This document shows, piece after piece, positions 31,711 to 41,851 of a stretch of DNA of 64,000 bases (position 1 is its first letter; each line of letters begins with the position of its first letter). This stretch comes from Geomonas silvestris. GTDB taxonomy: Bacteria; Desulfobacterota; Desulfuromonadia; Geobacterales; Geobacteraceae. Position numbers and translations under genes: made by a program. Location of the stretch: positions 434,001 through 498,000 of the forward strand of contig NZ_BLXX01000002.1 of NCBI RefSeq assembly GCF_014193515.1, read 5' to 3'. Below the pieces are notes generated by a model. That model ran no database searches and had not been told where the DNA came from. It worked only from the letters and a program-made list of their open reading frames with translations.

Positions 31711-31812
31711 CTCCCCTTTGCGAAGGGGAGACAGAGGGGATTTGTACTCTGGCTTTCACTTGACCTAAACATCCAACGTCGCTAAATCCCCCTGTTCCCC
31801 TTCGCGAAGGGG
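31711..31812. repeat. Nested inverted repeat element (about 100 bp)
   Basis: The left end has the hairpin CTCCCCTT-TGCG-AAGGGGAG (31711-31730); the right end has the perfect palindrome CCCCTTCGCGAAGGGG (31797-31812). The segment 31713-31743 matches the reverse complement of 31785-31812 with few differences. Terminal inverted repeats that are themselves palindromes are typical of small dispersed elements. It sits between the two parS sites. Confidence 0.75.
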
Positions 31813-31898
31813 CAACTTTGTGTAGCCTGCCAACAGCGTGGCCTGGTTCTTCTGAGCTTCCACTCTTGTTCGACAGCATAGAATGCGGCCCGAAATTT

Positions 31899-31914
31899 TG
31901 TTCCACGTGGAACA
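31899..31914. promoter_or_regulatory. parS: parS centromere site, perfect palindrome
   Basis: TGTTCCACGTGGAACA is a perfect 16-bp palindrome of the parS type. It lies 323 bp after the first site and about 100 bp before mnmG. Confidence 0.88.
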
Positions 31915-32017
31915 AATCAAAAAATACTTGTAATGGTGCCTGTTTAAGAAGGCACGTGCAAATAAGCCGTTCGGCGACCGGATGGCGGCACCAATCAGAC
32001 GCACATGGAGCATTGGC

Positions 32018-33888
<1,871 letters not shown>

Positions 33889-33892
<4 letters not shown>

Positions 33893-34545
33893 ATCAACGC
33901 GCCAAAGATCTCTTAATTTCCGGAGCACGTGAACTCGGGATCGAGATTACCAAGGAGCAGGCTCAGCGCCTGGACCAGTTCGCGGAAGAGCTCAAGAAGT
34001 GGAACAAGAAGATCAACCTCACCGCCATCACCGATGACGACGGGATTGCGCTGAAACATCTGGTCGATTCGCTGAGTCTCCTGAAGGTGGTACGAGGCCC
34101 GGGCAAGATGCTCGATATCGGTTCAGGGGGGGGCTTTCCCTGCATTCCGGTCCAGGTGGTGGCGCCCGACCTTGAGGTGGTGTCGGTCGACGCAGTGGTG
34201 AAAAAGATCAGCTTCCAGAAGCAGGCGGTGCGTCTGCTCAACCTGGCGAACTTCACCGCGCTGCACGTCCGGGCAGAAACCCTCGCCGCAAGCTATCCCG
34301 AAACTTTTCATTGGATCGTCTCGCGCGCTTTTTCCGATCTCCCCTCATTTGTGACGATGGCCCTACCTCTCATGAGAACTGACGGTCGCATCGTCGCCAT
34401 GAAGGGACGCAACGCTGCCGAGGAAGTCGAGGAAGCAGCGGAGACCCTCGAACGCCTCGGTGTGCTGGTCGAAAGAATAGAGAAATTTAATCTACCTGGT
34501 TCGGACGAGGCGCGCGCACTCATTGTGATGCGGAAAAACGTTTAA
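33889..34545 (+). CDS. rsmG: 16S rRNA (guanine527-N7)-methyltransferase
   Basis: 218 aa SAM methyltransferase. Motif I MLDIGSGGGFPCIPV, upstream WNKKINLTAI and VDSLSLL, and VSRAFSDL. It is translationally coupled to mnmG by an ATGA overlap. In many genomes parA-parB follow rsmG; here they do not. Confidence 0.95.
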
Positions 34546-35095
34546 TATTTTCTAATGTGTTGTAAAACGCACGAAATGGTCGATTTTAACGATTCTTGTC
34601 TCTCATGAAGGTTGCGGGCTGTCTCGGGTGGAGAAGGCCGCTAAAAATGCCTAAAATGGCCGCCTAAATTTTAGGCAAATTGACCGGGCAAACCCCGTTG
34701 GAAGGAATCGAGAGAGGCAACTCAGCCGACAGCACATTTGCATCCTCCACTGTGTTGCGGAACATGAATTTTTGTATTTCCAAAACTCTGAATGGGTGCT
34801 GTGAATTACTTAATGCTGTGCGGTTGATTGCACAGCCGGTTAAGTCTATCACACAGGTAGACAGTAATTTTGAGGGAGTGGGTGAGTTTGAACCGACTTC
34901 AGGGGACATCGGAACGGGGTAGGGAGAACGAATCGAAGGTGAGAGAGGCCTTTTCAAACTTCGGTTTCGCCGGTGCAAACCCTCTAACTCCCGGAGCATT
35001 AATTTTGACTTTTGCCTCGGTTATATGTTAGAAGTAAAAACTTTTTTTGTTTACGGTTGGTTTTTCACATAGATTCACAAGGGGGAAAAAGGGTC
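34546..35095. other. Gene-free, lower-GC stretch between rsmG and lysA
   Basis: 550 bp, clearly more AT-rich than its surroundings. Hairpins: TGCCTAAAA/TTTTAGGCA (34648-34656 with 34669-34677, the latter inside a smaller palindrome), and GCTGTGC/GCACAGC (34815-34821 with 34830-34836). Two antiparallel frames of about 80 and 111 codons exist, but neither resembles a family I know and neither has a good ribosome site. TTGACT at 35005 is a possible -35 element for lysA, without a convincing -10. It could be a scar of a lost parAB, a decayed gene, or a structured RNA; undecided. Confidence 0.5.
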
Positions 35096-36349
35096 ATGCA
35101 TCATTTCCAGTACAAAGGTGACGAGCTGTTTGCGGAAGAAGTTGCGGTAAAGGACATCGTGGCGAAGGTTGGCAGCCCGGTCTACATCTACTCGCAGGCC
35201 ACGCTGGAGCGTCACTTCAAGGCCATGGACAGCGCCTTCGCAGCTACGCCTCACACCATCTGCTACTCGGTAAAGGCAAACTCGAACCTGGCCGTGCTGA
35301 AGACCTTCATCAACCTGGGCGGCGGCGTGGACATCGTCTCCGGCGGCGAGCTCTTTCGTGCGCTGCAGGCCGGCGTGGACCCGAAGAAAGTAGTCTACTC
35401 CGGCGTGGGCAAGCGTGACGACGAAATCGCCTACGCCCTGGAGACCGGGATCCTCATGTTCAACGTGGAATCCGAGCTGGAGCTCGACCGCCTGAACGAG
35501 GTAGCCGGCCGCATTGGCAAGAAAGCCGGCATCGCCATCCGCGTCAACCCGGACGTCGATCCTGAGACCCACCCGTACATCACCACCGGCCTCAAAAAGG
35601 CCAAATTCGGTATCAATATCGAGCGCGCCCTCGAGCAGTACGGCCGCGCCAAAGAAATGGCCAACATCGAGATCCTCGGGATCGACTGCCACATCGGCAG
35701 CCAGCTCACCAAGGTCTCGCCGTTCGTCGACGCGATCAAGAAGCTCAAGCGCCTCCTGACGGGGATGCAGGACATGGGTATCCAGGTGAAATATCTCGAC
35801 TTGGGCGGTGGCTTGGGAATCCAGTACAACGATGAAGCTCCGCCGCTGCCGGCAGATTACGGCACCTCTATCCTCGCGGAGACCAAAGACCTCGGACTAC
35901 ACCTGCTGTTCGAGCCTGGGAGGAACCTGGTGGGAAATGCCGGCATTCTGGTCGGTACCTGCCTCTACACTAAAAAGGGCGAGGAGAAGAACTTCGTCAT
36001 CGTCGATGCCGGCATGAACGACCTGGCCCGCCCGGCGCTCTACGGCTCCTTCCACGGCGTCGCACCGGTCCGCAAGGACCAGGACGGCAGCATCGTGGGC
36101 GACATCGTCGGCCCGATCTGCGAGTCCGGCGACTTCCTCGTGAAAGAGCGCGAATTCCCGAACTTCAAGCAGGGCGACCAGATCGCCTTCCTCTCCGCCG
36201 GAGCCTACGGCTTCACCATGAGCAGCAACTACAACAGCCGCCCCCGCGTGGCTGAAGTGATGGTGAAAGGGGACAAGTTCGAGGTGATTCGCGAGCGCGA
36301 GAAGGTCGAGGATCTGGTGCGCGGCGAGAGTATCCCGAGCTTCCTGTAG
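35096..36349 (+). CDS. lysA: Diaminopimelate decarboxylase
   Basis: Last step of lysine synthesis: meso-DAP to lysine plus CO2, PLP-dependent. About 417 aa. The PLP Lys is in CYSVKANSNLAVLKT, the Gly-rich YLDLGGGLGIQY binds phosphate, and CESGDFL supplies the active-site Cys/Glu/Asp. I chose ATG 35096 (MHHFQYKGDEL); a longer reading to 35012 adds unlikely residues. It is the first gene of lysA-dapA-dapB-dapL. Confidence 0.95.
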   Translation: MHHFQYKGDELFAEEVAVKDIVAKVGSPVYIYSQATLERHFKAMDSAFAATPHTICYSVKANSNLAVLKTFINLGGGVDIVSGGELFRALQAGVDPKKVVYSGVGKRDDEIAYALETGILMFNVESELELDRLNEVAGRIGKKAGIAIRVNPDVDPETHPYITTGLKKAKFGINIERALEQYGRAKEMANIEILGIDCHIGSQLTKVSPFVDAIKKLKRLLTGMQDMGIQVKYLDLGGGLGIQYNDEAPPLPADYGTSILAETKDLGLHLLFEPGRNLVGNAGILVGTCLYTKKGEEKNFVIVDAGMNDLARPALYGSFHGVAPVRKDQDGSIVGDIVGPICESGDFLVKEREFPNFKQGDQIAFLSAGAYGFTMSSNYNSRPRVAEVMVKGDKFEVIREREKVEDLVRGESIPSFL

Positions 36350-36430
36350 AGGCTGAGGGGAGCCGACATCGGCAACCAGTCAAACGTTCTACCTACACGA
36401 TACACAAGAGGCACCACAAGGAGGTAGCCC

Positions 36431-37303
36431 ATGTTCCAAGGAAGCATCGTAGCCATCGTCACCCCGTTCAACAACGGCGCGGTAGACGAGGAAAAACTGC
36501 GGGAACTCGTGGAATTCCAGATCGAAAACGGGACCGACGCCATCGTGCCCTGCGGCACCACCGGCGAGTCTTCAACCCTTGACTATGAAGAGCACGACCG
36601 GGTCATCAAGATCGTGGTCGAGCAGGTAAAAAAACGCGTTCCGGTCATCGCCGGCACCGGTTCGAATTCGACCCGCGAGGCGATCGAGATCACCCAGCAT
36701 GCCAAGGAGTTGGGTGCCGACGGAGCACTCCTGGTCACCCCGTACTACAACAAACCGTCGCAGGAAGGGCTCTTCCAGCACTACACCGCGGTAGCCGACG
36801 CCGTAGCCCTGCCGCAGGTGCTCTACAACGTCCCGGGCCGCACCGGCGTGAACCTCCTGCCGGAAACCGTGGCGCGCCTCTCCAAGCACGCCAACATCGT
36901 CGCCATCAAGGAGGCCACCGGCTCGCTGCAGCAGGCTTCCGAGGTGCTTGCCCTCTGCGGCGACAACCTGACCGTGCTCTCGGGCGACGACTTCATCACC
37001 TTGCCCATGATGGCCTGCGGCGCCAAAGGCGTCATCTCGGTGACCGCCAACATCATGCCCAAAGAAGTGGCTGCCCTGGTGGACGCCTTCAACGCGGGGA
37101 ACCTGGAGGAGGCCAAGCGCCTGCACCTGCACCTCTTGAAGATCTCCAACGCCATGTTCATCGAGACCAACCCGGTACCGGTGAAGACCGCGGTCTCCCT
37201 GATGGGCAAGTGCCGCGACGAGGTGCGTCTGCCGCTGGCCCCGCTGGTCGAGGCGAACCGCGCCAAGCTGACCGCGATCATGAAGGAATACGGGCTCGTC
37301 TAA
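36431..37303 (+). CDS. dapA: 4-hydroxy-tetrahydrodipicolinate synthase
   Basis: Condenses pyruvate with aspartate semialdehyde. 290 aa. Schiff-base Lys in NIVAIKEATGS, catalytic Tyr in VLYNVPGRTG, and the CGTTGESSTL motif. AAGGAGG sits just before the ATG. It is 81 bp after lysA and 9 bp before dapB. Confidence 0.96.
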   Translation: MFQGSIVAIVTPFNNGAVDEEKLRELVEFQIENGTDAIVPCGTTGESSTLDYEEHDRVIKIVVEQVKKRVPVIAGTGSNSTREAIEITQHAKELGADGALLVTPYYNKPSQEGLFQHYTAVADAVALPQVLYNVPGRTGVNLLPETVARLSKHANIVAIKEATGSLQQASEVLALCGDNLTVLSGDDFITLPMMACGAKGVISVTANIMPKEVAALVDAFNAGNLEEAKRLHLHLLKISNAMFIETNPVPVKTAVSLMGKCRDEVRLPLAPLVEANRAKLTAIMKEYGLV

Positions 37304-37312
37304 GGAGTTGAT

Positions 37313-38116
37313 ATGATTAAGATAGCAGTTTGCGGCGCGGCCGGCCGCATGGGCGGGCGCATCATCGCCGCCATCAACGAGACCGAGGGCGTGGAACTTT
37401 CCGGCGCCCTGGATCGTCCCGGCCACCCCATGGTGGGGCAGGACGCCGGCTACAACGCGGGCCTTGGTGCCATCGGCGTCCCCATCAGCGACGACCTGAA
37501 CGCCGTCGTTGCCGGTTGCGACGTGCTGATCGACTTCACCACTCCGAAGGTATCGCTCAAAAACCTGGAAGTCTGCGCGCTGCACAAGAAGGCCATTGTG
37601 ATCGGCTCGACCGGGTTCACCCCCGAGGAGCGCGCACTGGCGGCCGAACTCGCCCGGGAGATCCCGGCCGTGATCGCGCCGAACATGTCGGTTGGGGTCA
37701 ACGTCTGCTTCAAGGTGCTGGCCGACGTCGCCAAGATCCTGGGCGAGGACTTCGACGTGGAGATCGTCGAGGCGCACCACAAGATGAAGAAGGACTCCCC
37801 CTCCGGCACCGCCGTCCGCATGGGCGAGGTGGTGGCGAATGCGCTGGGGCGCGACTACAACAAGGTCGCCAACTTCCACCGTGAGGGGATCTGCGGCGAG
37901 CGCACCCACGAAGAGATCGGCATGCAGACCATCCGCGGCGGCGATATCGTGGGCGAGCACACCGTGTACTTCATCGGCATGGGCGAGCGCGTCGAGCTCA
38001 CCCACCGCGCCCACACCCGCGACATGTTCTCGCGCGGCTCCGTGCGCGCCGCCAAGTGGGTGGCAACCGCAAAGCCGGGCGTCTGGGACATGCAGGACGT
38101 CCTCGGCCTGAGATAA
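37313..38116 (+). CDS. dapB: 4-hydroxy-tetrahydrodipicolinate reductase
   Basis: 267 aa. Reduces the DapA product to tetrahydrodipicolinate. N-terminal VCGAAGRMGGRI nucleotide motif, DFTTPK, and the catalytic segment EAHHKMKKDSPSGTA. It follows dapA by 9 bp, so is co-transcribed. Confidence 0.96.
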   Translation: MIKIAVCGAAGRMGGRIIAAINETEGVELSGALDRPGHPMVGQDAGYNAGLGAIGVPISDDLNAVVAGCDVLIDFTTPKVSLKNLEVCALHKKAIVIGSTGFTPEERALAAELAREIPAVIAPNMSVGVNVCFKVLADVAKILGEDFDVEIVEAHHKMKKDSPSGTAVRMGEVVANALGRDYNKVANFHREGICGERTHEEIGMQTIRGGDIVGEHTVYFIGMGERVELTHRAHTRDMFSRGSVRAAKWVATAKPGVWDMQDVLGLR

Positions 38117-38228
38117 ATCCACGCAATTCATGGCTTTCCTGGGACCTTCGCGGTCCCGGGGGATCCACGAGTCCTCCGCAAACCTGAACTGAAACTACTG
38201 TATTGCTCGTTACAAGGAGTGGTGCCAC

Positions 38229-39461
38229 ATGGCAAAAATCAACGATAACTACCTGAAACTTAAAGCCGGGTACCTGTTCCCGGAGATCGGGCGCCGGGTG
38301 CGCGGCTTCGCAGCAGCCCACCCGGAGGCCAAGGTGATCCGTCTGGGGATCGGCGACGTGACCCAACCGCTCACCCCGACCATCCTGAAGGCGTTCCACG
38401 ATGCGGTGGACGACCTGGCTCAGGCCAGCAGCTTCATGGGCTACGGCCCGGAGCAGGGCTACGACTTCCTCATCGAGGCGATCATCGAGAAGTCCTATAA
38501 GCCCCTGGGGGTCGAGCTGAAGAACACCGAGATGTTCATCTCCGACGGCTCCAAGTGCGACTGCGCCAATATCCTGGATATCTTTGCCCTGGATAACACC
38601 GTGGCCATCGGCGACCCGGTCTACCCGGTCTACAACGACACCAACGTGATGATCGGGCGCACCGGCGAGGCCGACGAGAAAGGGTACTACCAGGGTCTGG
38701 TCTACCTCCCCTGCACCGAGGAGAACGGCTTCATGCCGGCCTTCCCGAGCCAGAAGGTGGACATGATCTACCTCTGCTTTCCGAACAATCCGACGGGTGC
38801 TGTCGCCACCAAGGAGCAGCTCAAAGGGTGGGTGGACTACGCCCTCGCCAACGACTCCATCATCCTCTTCGACGCGGCCTACGAGGCGTTCATCACCGAT
38901 CCCTCGATCCCGCACTCCATCTACGAGATCGAAGGGGCCAAGAAATGCGCCATCGAGTTCCGCTCCTTCTCCAAGACCGCCGGCTTCACCGGCGTGCGCT
39001 GCGGCCTGGTCGTGGTGCCCGAGGAACTGGAAGGGACCACCTCCACGGGCGAGAAGTACAGCTTCAACAAGCTTTGGCTGCGTCGTCAGACCACCAAGTT
39101 CAACGGTGCCTCCTACCCGGTGCAGAAGGCTGCCGCCGCGGTCTACTCCGAAGAGGGGTGGAAAGAGACCAAAGAGAACATCGACTACTACATGGAGAAC
39201 GCCCGCATCATCCGCGAGGGCCTTTCAGGGGCAGGGCTCACCGTGTACGGCGGCGTGAACGGCCCCTACATTTGGCTTAAGACCCCGGTCGGGCTCTCCT
39301 CCTGGGACTTCTTCGACAAGCTTTTGACCGAGTGCCACGTGGTCGGTACCCCGGGGAGCGGCTTTGGCCCCTCCGGCGAGGGCTTCTTCCGGCTCTCCGC
39401 CTTCGGCAACCGCGACAACGTCATCGAGGCGGTGGAGCGCATCAAGAAGAACCTGAAGTAG
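38229..39461 (+). CDS. dapL: LL-diaminopimelate aminotransferase
   Basis: 410 aa PLP enzyme that makes LL-DAP in one step from tetrahydrodipicolinate, bypassing DapD/C/E. PLP Lys in [27 protein letters not shown], and the N-terminal [18 protein letters not shown] characteristic of DapL. ACAAGGAG precedes the ATG. A 112-bp gap after dapB contains the hairpin GGGACC-TTCGC-GGTCCC near 38141. Terminated by a strong hairpin. Confidence 0.95.
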   Translation: MAKINDNYLKLKAGYLFPEIGRRVRGFAAAHPEAKVIRLGIGDVTQPLTPTILKAFHDAVDDLAQASSFMGYGPEQGYDFLIEAIIEKSYKPLGVELKNTEMFISDGSKCDCANILDIFALDNTVAIGDPVYPVYNDTNVMIGRTGEADEKGYYQGLVYLPCTEENGFMPAFPSQKVDMIYLCFPNNPTGAVATKEQLKGWVDYALANDSIILFDAAYEAFITDPSIPHSIYEIEGAKKCAIEFRSFSKTAGFTGVRCGLVVVPEELEGTTSTGEKYSFNKLWLRRQTTKFNGASYPVQKAAAAVYSEEGWKETKENIDYYMENARIIREGLSGAGLTVYGGVNGPYIWLKTPVGLSSWDFFDKLLTECHVVGTPGSGFGPSGEGFFRLSAFGNRDNVIEAVERIKKNLK

Positions 39462-39490
39462 TCTCGGCGCAAGAGGCTAGGCAAAAAGAG

Positions 39491-39521
39491 AGGGCGTCCC
39501 CAAGCGGGGGGCGCCCTTTTT
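39491..39521 (+). terminator. Intrinsic terminator of the lysA-dapL operon
   Basis: An 11-bp stem with one G-T pair (AGGGCGTCCCC and its complement) is followed by TTTTT. It is 30 bp after dapL. Confidence 0.88.
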
Positions 39522-39569
39522 GTTTGTTGCTGATCTGGTTGTCGGGTGCGGCGGGCGCTGAACCCGAGG

Positions 39570-40073
39570 CTAGTGCCCTATGAGCCGCATCAGCTCGCGG
39601 TCGAAGGCGGGAAGGTCTTCTGGCTGGCGCGAGGTCACCAGTTGGCCGTCGACCACCACCTCGCTGTCCTCGTACTGCGCTCCGGCTTCTTTGAGTTCCG
39701 GCGTGACCGACTGGTAGCAGGTGGCGCGCTTGCCGCGCAAAAGACCAGCGGAAACGAGGATCTGCGGCCCGTGGCAGATGGCGGCCACCGGTTTATTGTC
39801 GGCGAAAAAGGACCGGGCGATTTGCTGGACGGTCTGGTCGTCACGGATGGCGGCCGGAGCCTTGCCGCCGGGAAGCAGCAGCAGGCCGTACTCGCCGGGG
39901 ACCACGTCCTTGAACACCTTGTCCACCGGCACCTCATAGCCGTGCTTTCCTTTGATGCTCTCCCGGCTCAAAGAAGCCACCTCGACGGTGTGCCCCGCCT
40001 CGCGCAGCCGGTACAACGGAACCAACAGCTCGGTATCTTCGAAGTCGTTTGCACTGAGAATCAGGACTTTCAT
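39570..40073 (-). CDS. DJ-1/PfpI family protein
   Basis: About 167 aa. Nucleophile elbow in VAAICHGPQILVSAG with the Cys, and N-terminal VLILSANDFEDTELLVPLYRLREAGHTV. The family covers glyoxalase/deglycase-like and chaperone roles in stress. GAGGAGG lies just upstream of the ATG at 40073. It is alone on its strand. Confidence 0.88.
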   Translation of the reverse strand: MKVLILSANDFEDTELLVPLYRLREAGHTVEVASLSRESIKGKHGYEVPVDKVFKDVVPGEYGLLLLPGGKAPAAIRDDQTVQQIARSFFADNKPVAAICHGPQILVSAGLLRGKRATCYQSVTPELKEAGAQYEDSEVVVDGQLVTSRQPEDLPAFDRELMRLIGH

Positions 40074-40324
40074 CGTTCCTCCTCGTGGTCCGGGTTGCCC
40101 CGGGCCTGGTAAAGGTTGCGGCAGGGGCGCCTGTCGGTTCCCCGCCAGGCACCATAAGTGCAAAATTTGCCGCAGCTAATTGTACCAGTTTTCCCAAAAG
40201 GGGGCGGGACAAAATGAGGAGAGGTGTGGTGGATTACCGTGTGCCTGGCTGAGAAGCCGGGGAAAAGCGGGGAGGGGAGCAAGGAGGGGTAGGGTGAAGC
40301 CGGCAGCCTGGCAGGGTGCAGGCC

Positions 40325-41269
40325 TTACTTCTTGACGCCGCCCGGGGCCTCAACCGTCAGCACCGCGAACCCGGAGCGTGGATCCCAACGGTACCCCTTA
40401 CCGCTCCAGATCGCCTCGATGGTCTTCCAGTCCAGCCCGATCCCCTTCATGTCTTCGCAGACGTAGTAGGCCGGCATGATCTCGTCGTCGTCGATCCTGC
40501 CGTCGCCGTTGCTGTCGGCCCAGTGGTAGGCACCGACCGTAATGCTGGCGCTCCCGGCAACGGCCTCGGTGCGGTTGGACTCTCCATCGTGCAGGACGAT
40601 CTCGCCGCGCAGGTTGCCTGATTTTCCGGTCGGCAGGTTTGCCGGGAGCCGCACGGTGTACGAGACGGTGACCGAGCCCTGGCCGGCCGGGACCAGCCAC
40701 TTTACGCTGGAGCCGTCGGGGTCGACGGCGGCGTTGCCGGGCTGGGCGCTGACCAGGTGCCACCCAGGCGGCAGGTGCTCTTTCAGGATGAAACCGTAAT
40801 TTCTTTCGGCACTCCTGGGGATCTTGATCTGGACGGGAACCACCTCACCCGGAGCGGCAAAATGCGGCGCCCAGCGCACCGCCTTGGGAGTGACGACCTG
40901 GAGCCTGCTGGTCAGGAAGACCACCAGTGCAAGAACCGGGATCAGGGACAAGACCAGAAGGGTCCAGCGCCTGGGCTTCGCGGTGTCGACGCCCTCCGCA
41001 CCCTCCGAATCGGGCTCCGGTTCCTCCTGGCGCAGGATCTCTTCGAGCTCGACCTCCAGCGCGCCGGCCAGTTTCTCGGCGTTGTCCCGCTTGATGCTCG
41101 GGTAGCGGTTGTTCTCCCAGCGCGAGATGGTGTCGGTGGTGACCCCCACCACGTTCGCGACGTAGAGCTGGGTCAGCTTCTTGCTCTCGCGTACCGTCCT
41201 GGCGCGCCCGCCGTCGATGGCGACACTGGGGAGAACGTTTTTATCGGTTTTTGCGGGGTCCTGCGCCAT
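40325..41269 (-). CDS. Membrane-anchored XRE-family regulator with periplasmic domain and EF-hand-like loop
   Basis: 314 aa. Cro/C1 HTH at about 22-78 (VRESKKLTQLYVANVVGVTTDTISRWENNR-type helix set), acidic linker, one membrane span at 102-121, then a 190-residue outer domain. The outer part has a beta-sandwich character, then D252 SNGDGRIDDDE 263, a full calcium-binding loop like that of dockerins or EF hands, then a small C-terminal module. RodZ-like topology, but not RodZ by sequence. It is divergent from the c7 cytochrome at 41448 with 178 bp between, so it may sense outside conditions and control that gene; inference. GAGGAAA precedes the ATG. Confidence 0.75.
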   Translation of the reverse strand: MAQDPAKTDKNVLPSVAIDGGRARTVRESKKLTQLYVANVVGVTTDTISRWENNRYPSIKRDNAEKLAGALEVELEEILRQEEPEPDSEGAEGVDTAKPRRWTLLVLSLIPVLALVVFLTSRLQVVTPKAVRWAPHFAAPGEVVPVQIKIPRSAERNYGFILKEHLPPGWHLVSAQPGNAAVDPDGSSVKWLVPAGQGSVTVSYTVRLPANLPTGKSGNLRGEIVLHDGESNRTEAVAGSASITVGAYHWADSNGDGRIDDDEIMPAYYVCEDMKGIGLDWKTIEAIWSGKGYRWDPRSGFAVLTVEAPGGVKK

Positions 41270-41340
41270 GAAGAGCTTTCCTCGTGAGGTTCCGGGTGGT
41301 TACCGGATGCAGCGCCTGTGATTCCGGGTGCCTGGGAACC

Positions 41341-41370
41341 CGACATCGGGTCGCATTGCTATAGATGTCG
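41341..41370. promoter_or_regulatory. Candidate operator and extended -10 between the XRE regulator and c7 cytochrome
   Basis: CGACATC (41341-41347) and GATGTCG (41364-41370) form a 7-bp inverted repeat spaced by 16 bp. TGCTATAGA (41357-41365), an extended -10-like sequence facing the cytochrome gene, overlaps the right arm. Position fits control of the divergent pair. Confidence 0.4.
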
Positions 41371-41447
41371 ATACCGGCTCGGGGTGCACCATGGTAACTA
41401 TTAGCACAACTTCGGACCAAAAATCCAAACGCAAAGGAGACGCACCC

Positions 41448-41720
41448 ATGAAAAGAGCAATCGCCGCCGCAGCACTCACCCTGATGACCGCAACCGTGGC
41501 ACTGGCAGCTGACGTCATCACCCTCCCCGCCAAAAACGGCAACATCACCTTCAACCACAAGATGCATCAGGAGAAGGTCGCCAACTGTAAGGCCTGCCAC
41601 GAGAAGGCCCCCGGCAAGATCGAAGGGTTCGGCAAAGACTGGGCCCACAAGACCTGCAAAGGGTGCCACGCCGATAAGGGTGCCGGTCCCACCAAGTGCT
41701 CCGAGTGCCACAAGAAGTAA
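41448..41720 (+). CDS. Periplasmic triheme cytochrome c7 (PpcA family)
   Basis: 90 aa. Signal peptide of about 20 residues (MKRAIAAAALTLMTATVALA), mature part about 70 residues with three CxxCH heme sites: CKACH, CKGCH, CSECH. The mature start DVITLPAKNGNITFNHKMHQ and the GKIEGFGK segment match PpcA, the periplasmic electron carrier of Geobacter. AAAGGAG precedes the ATG. It is a close paralogue of the minus-strand gene at 46186. A strong terminator follows. Confidence 0.93.
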   Translation: MKRAIAAAALTLMTATVALAADVITLPAKNGNITFNHKMHQEKVANCKACHEKAPGKIEGFGKDWAHKTCKGCHADKGAGPTKCSECHKK

Positions 41721-41750
41721 GGCGCGACGCCTTCCCGGCGTTGCGCAGGA

Positions 41751-41784
41751 AAAAGGCGGTCCCCGGCGGGGCCGCCTTTTGTTG
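41751..41784 (+). terminator. Intrinsic terminator of the c7 cytochrome gene
   Basis: A 13-bp stem (AAAAGGCGGTCCC and its complement, one G-T pair), a 4-nt loop and a T-rich tail, 30 bp past the stop. Confidence 0.88.
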
Positions 41785-41851
41785 TTAGAGCGCAGCAAAT
41801 CGGCCTCTAATGGGAAAACGGAGGCCGATCCATGTCTCTCCCTGGGGGAGG

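Larger units (their letters stand above)
31557..32017. other. mnmE-mnmG intergenic region with parS sites and a palindromic repeat element
   Basis: 461 bp without a gene. It holds two parS-type palindromes, one near each end, and an inverted repeat element at 31711-31812. Reading frames here cross the palindromes and have no ribosome site. Confidence 0.75.

Noticed and set aside
34664-34999. 111-codon minus frame and an 80-codon plus frame in the rsmG-lysA gap
   Set aside because: They overlap each other antiparallel, cross the hairpins, match no family I know and lack ribosome sites; kept only as an unexplained region.
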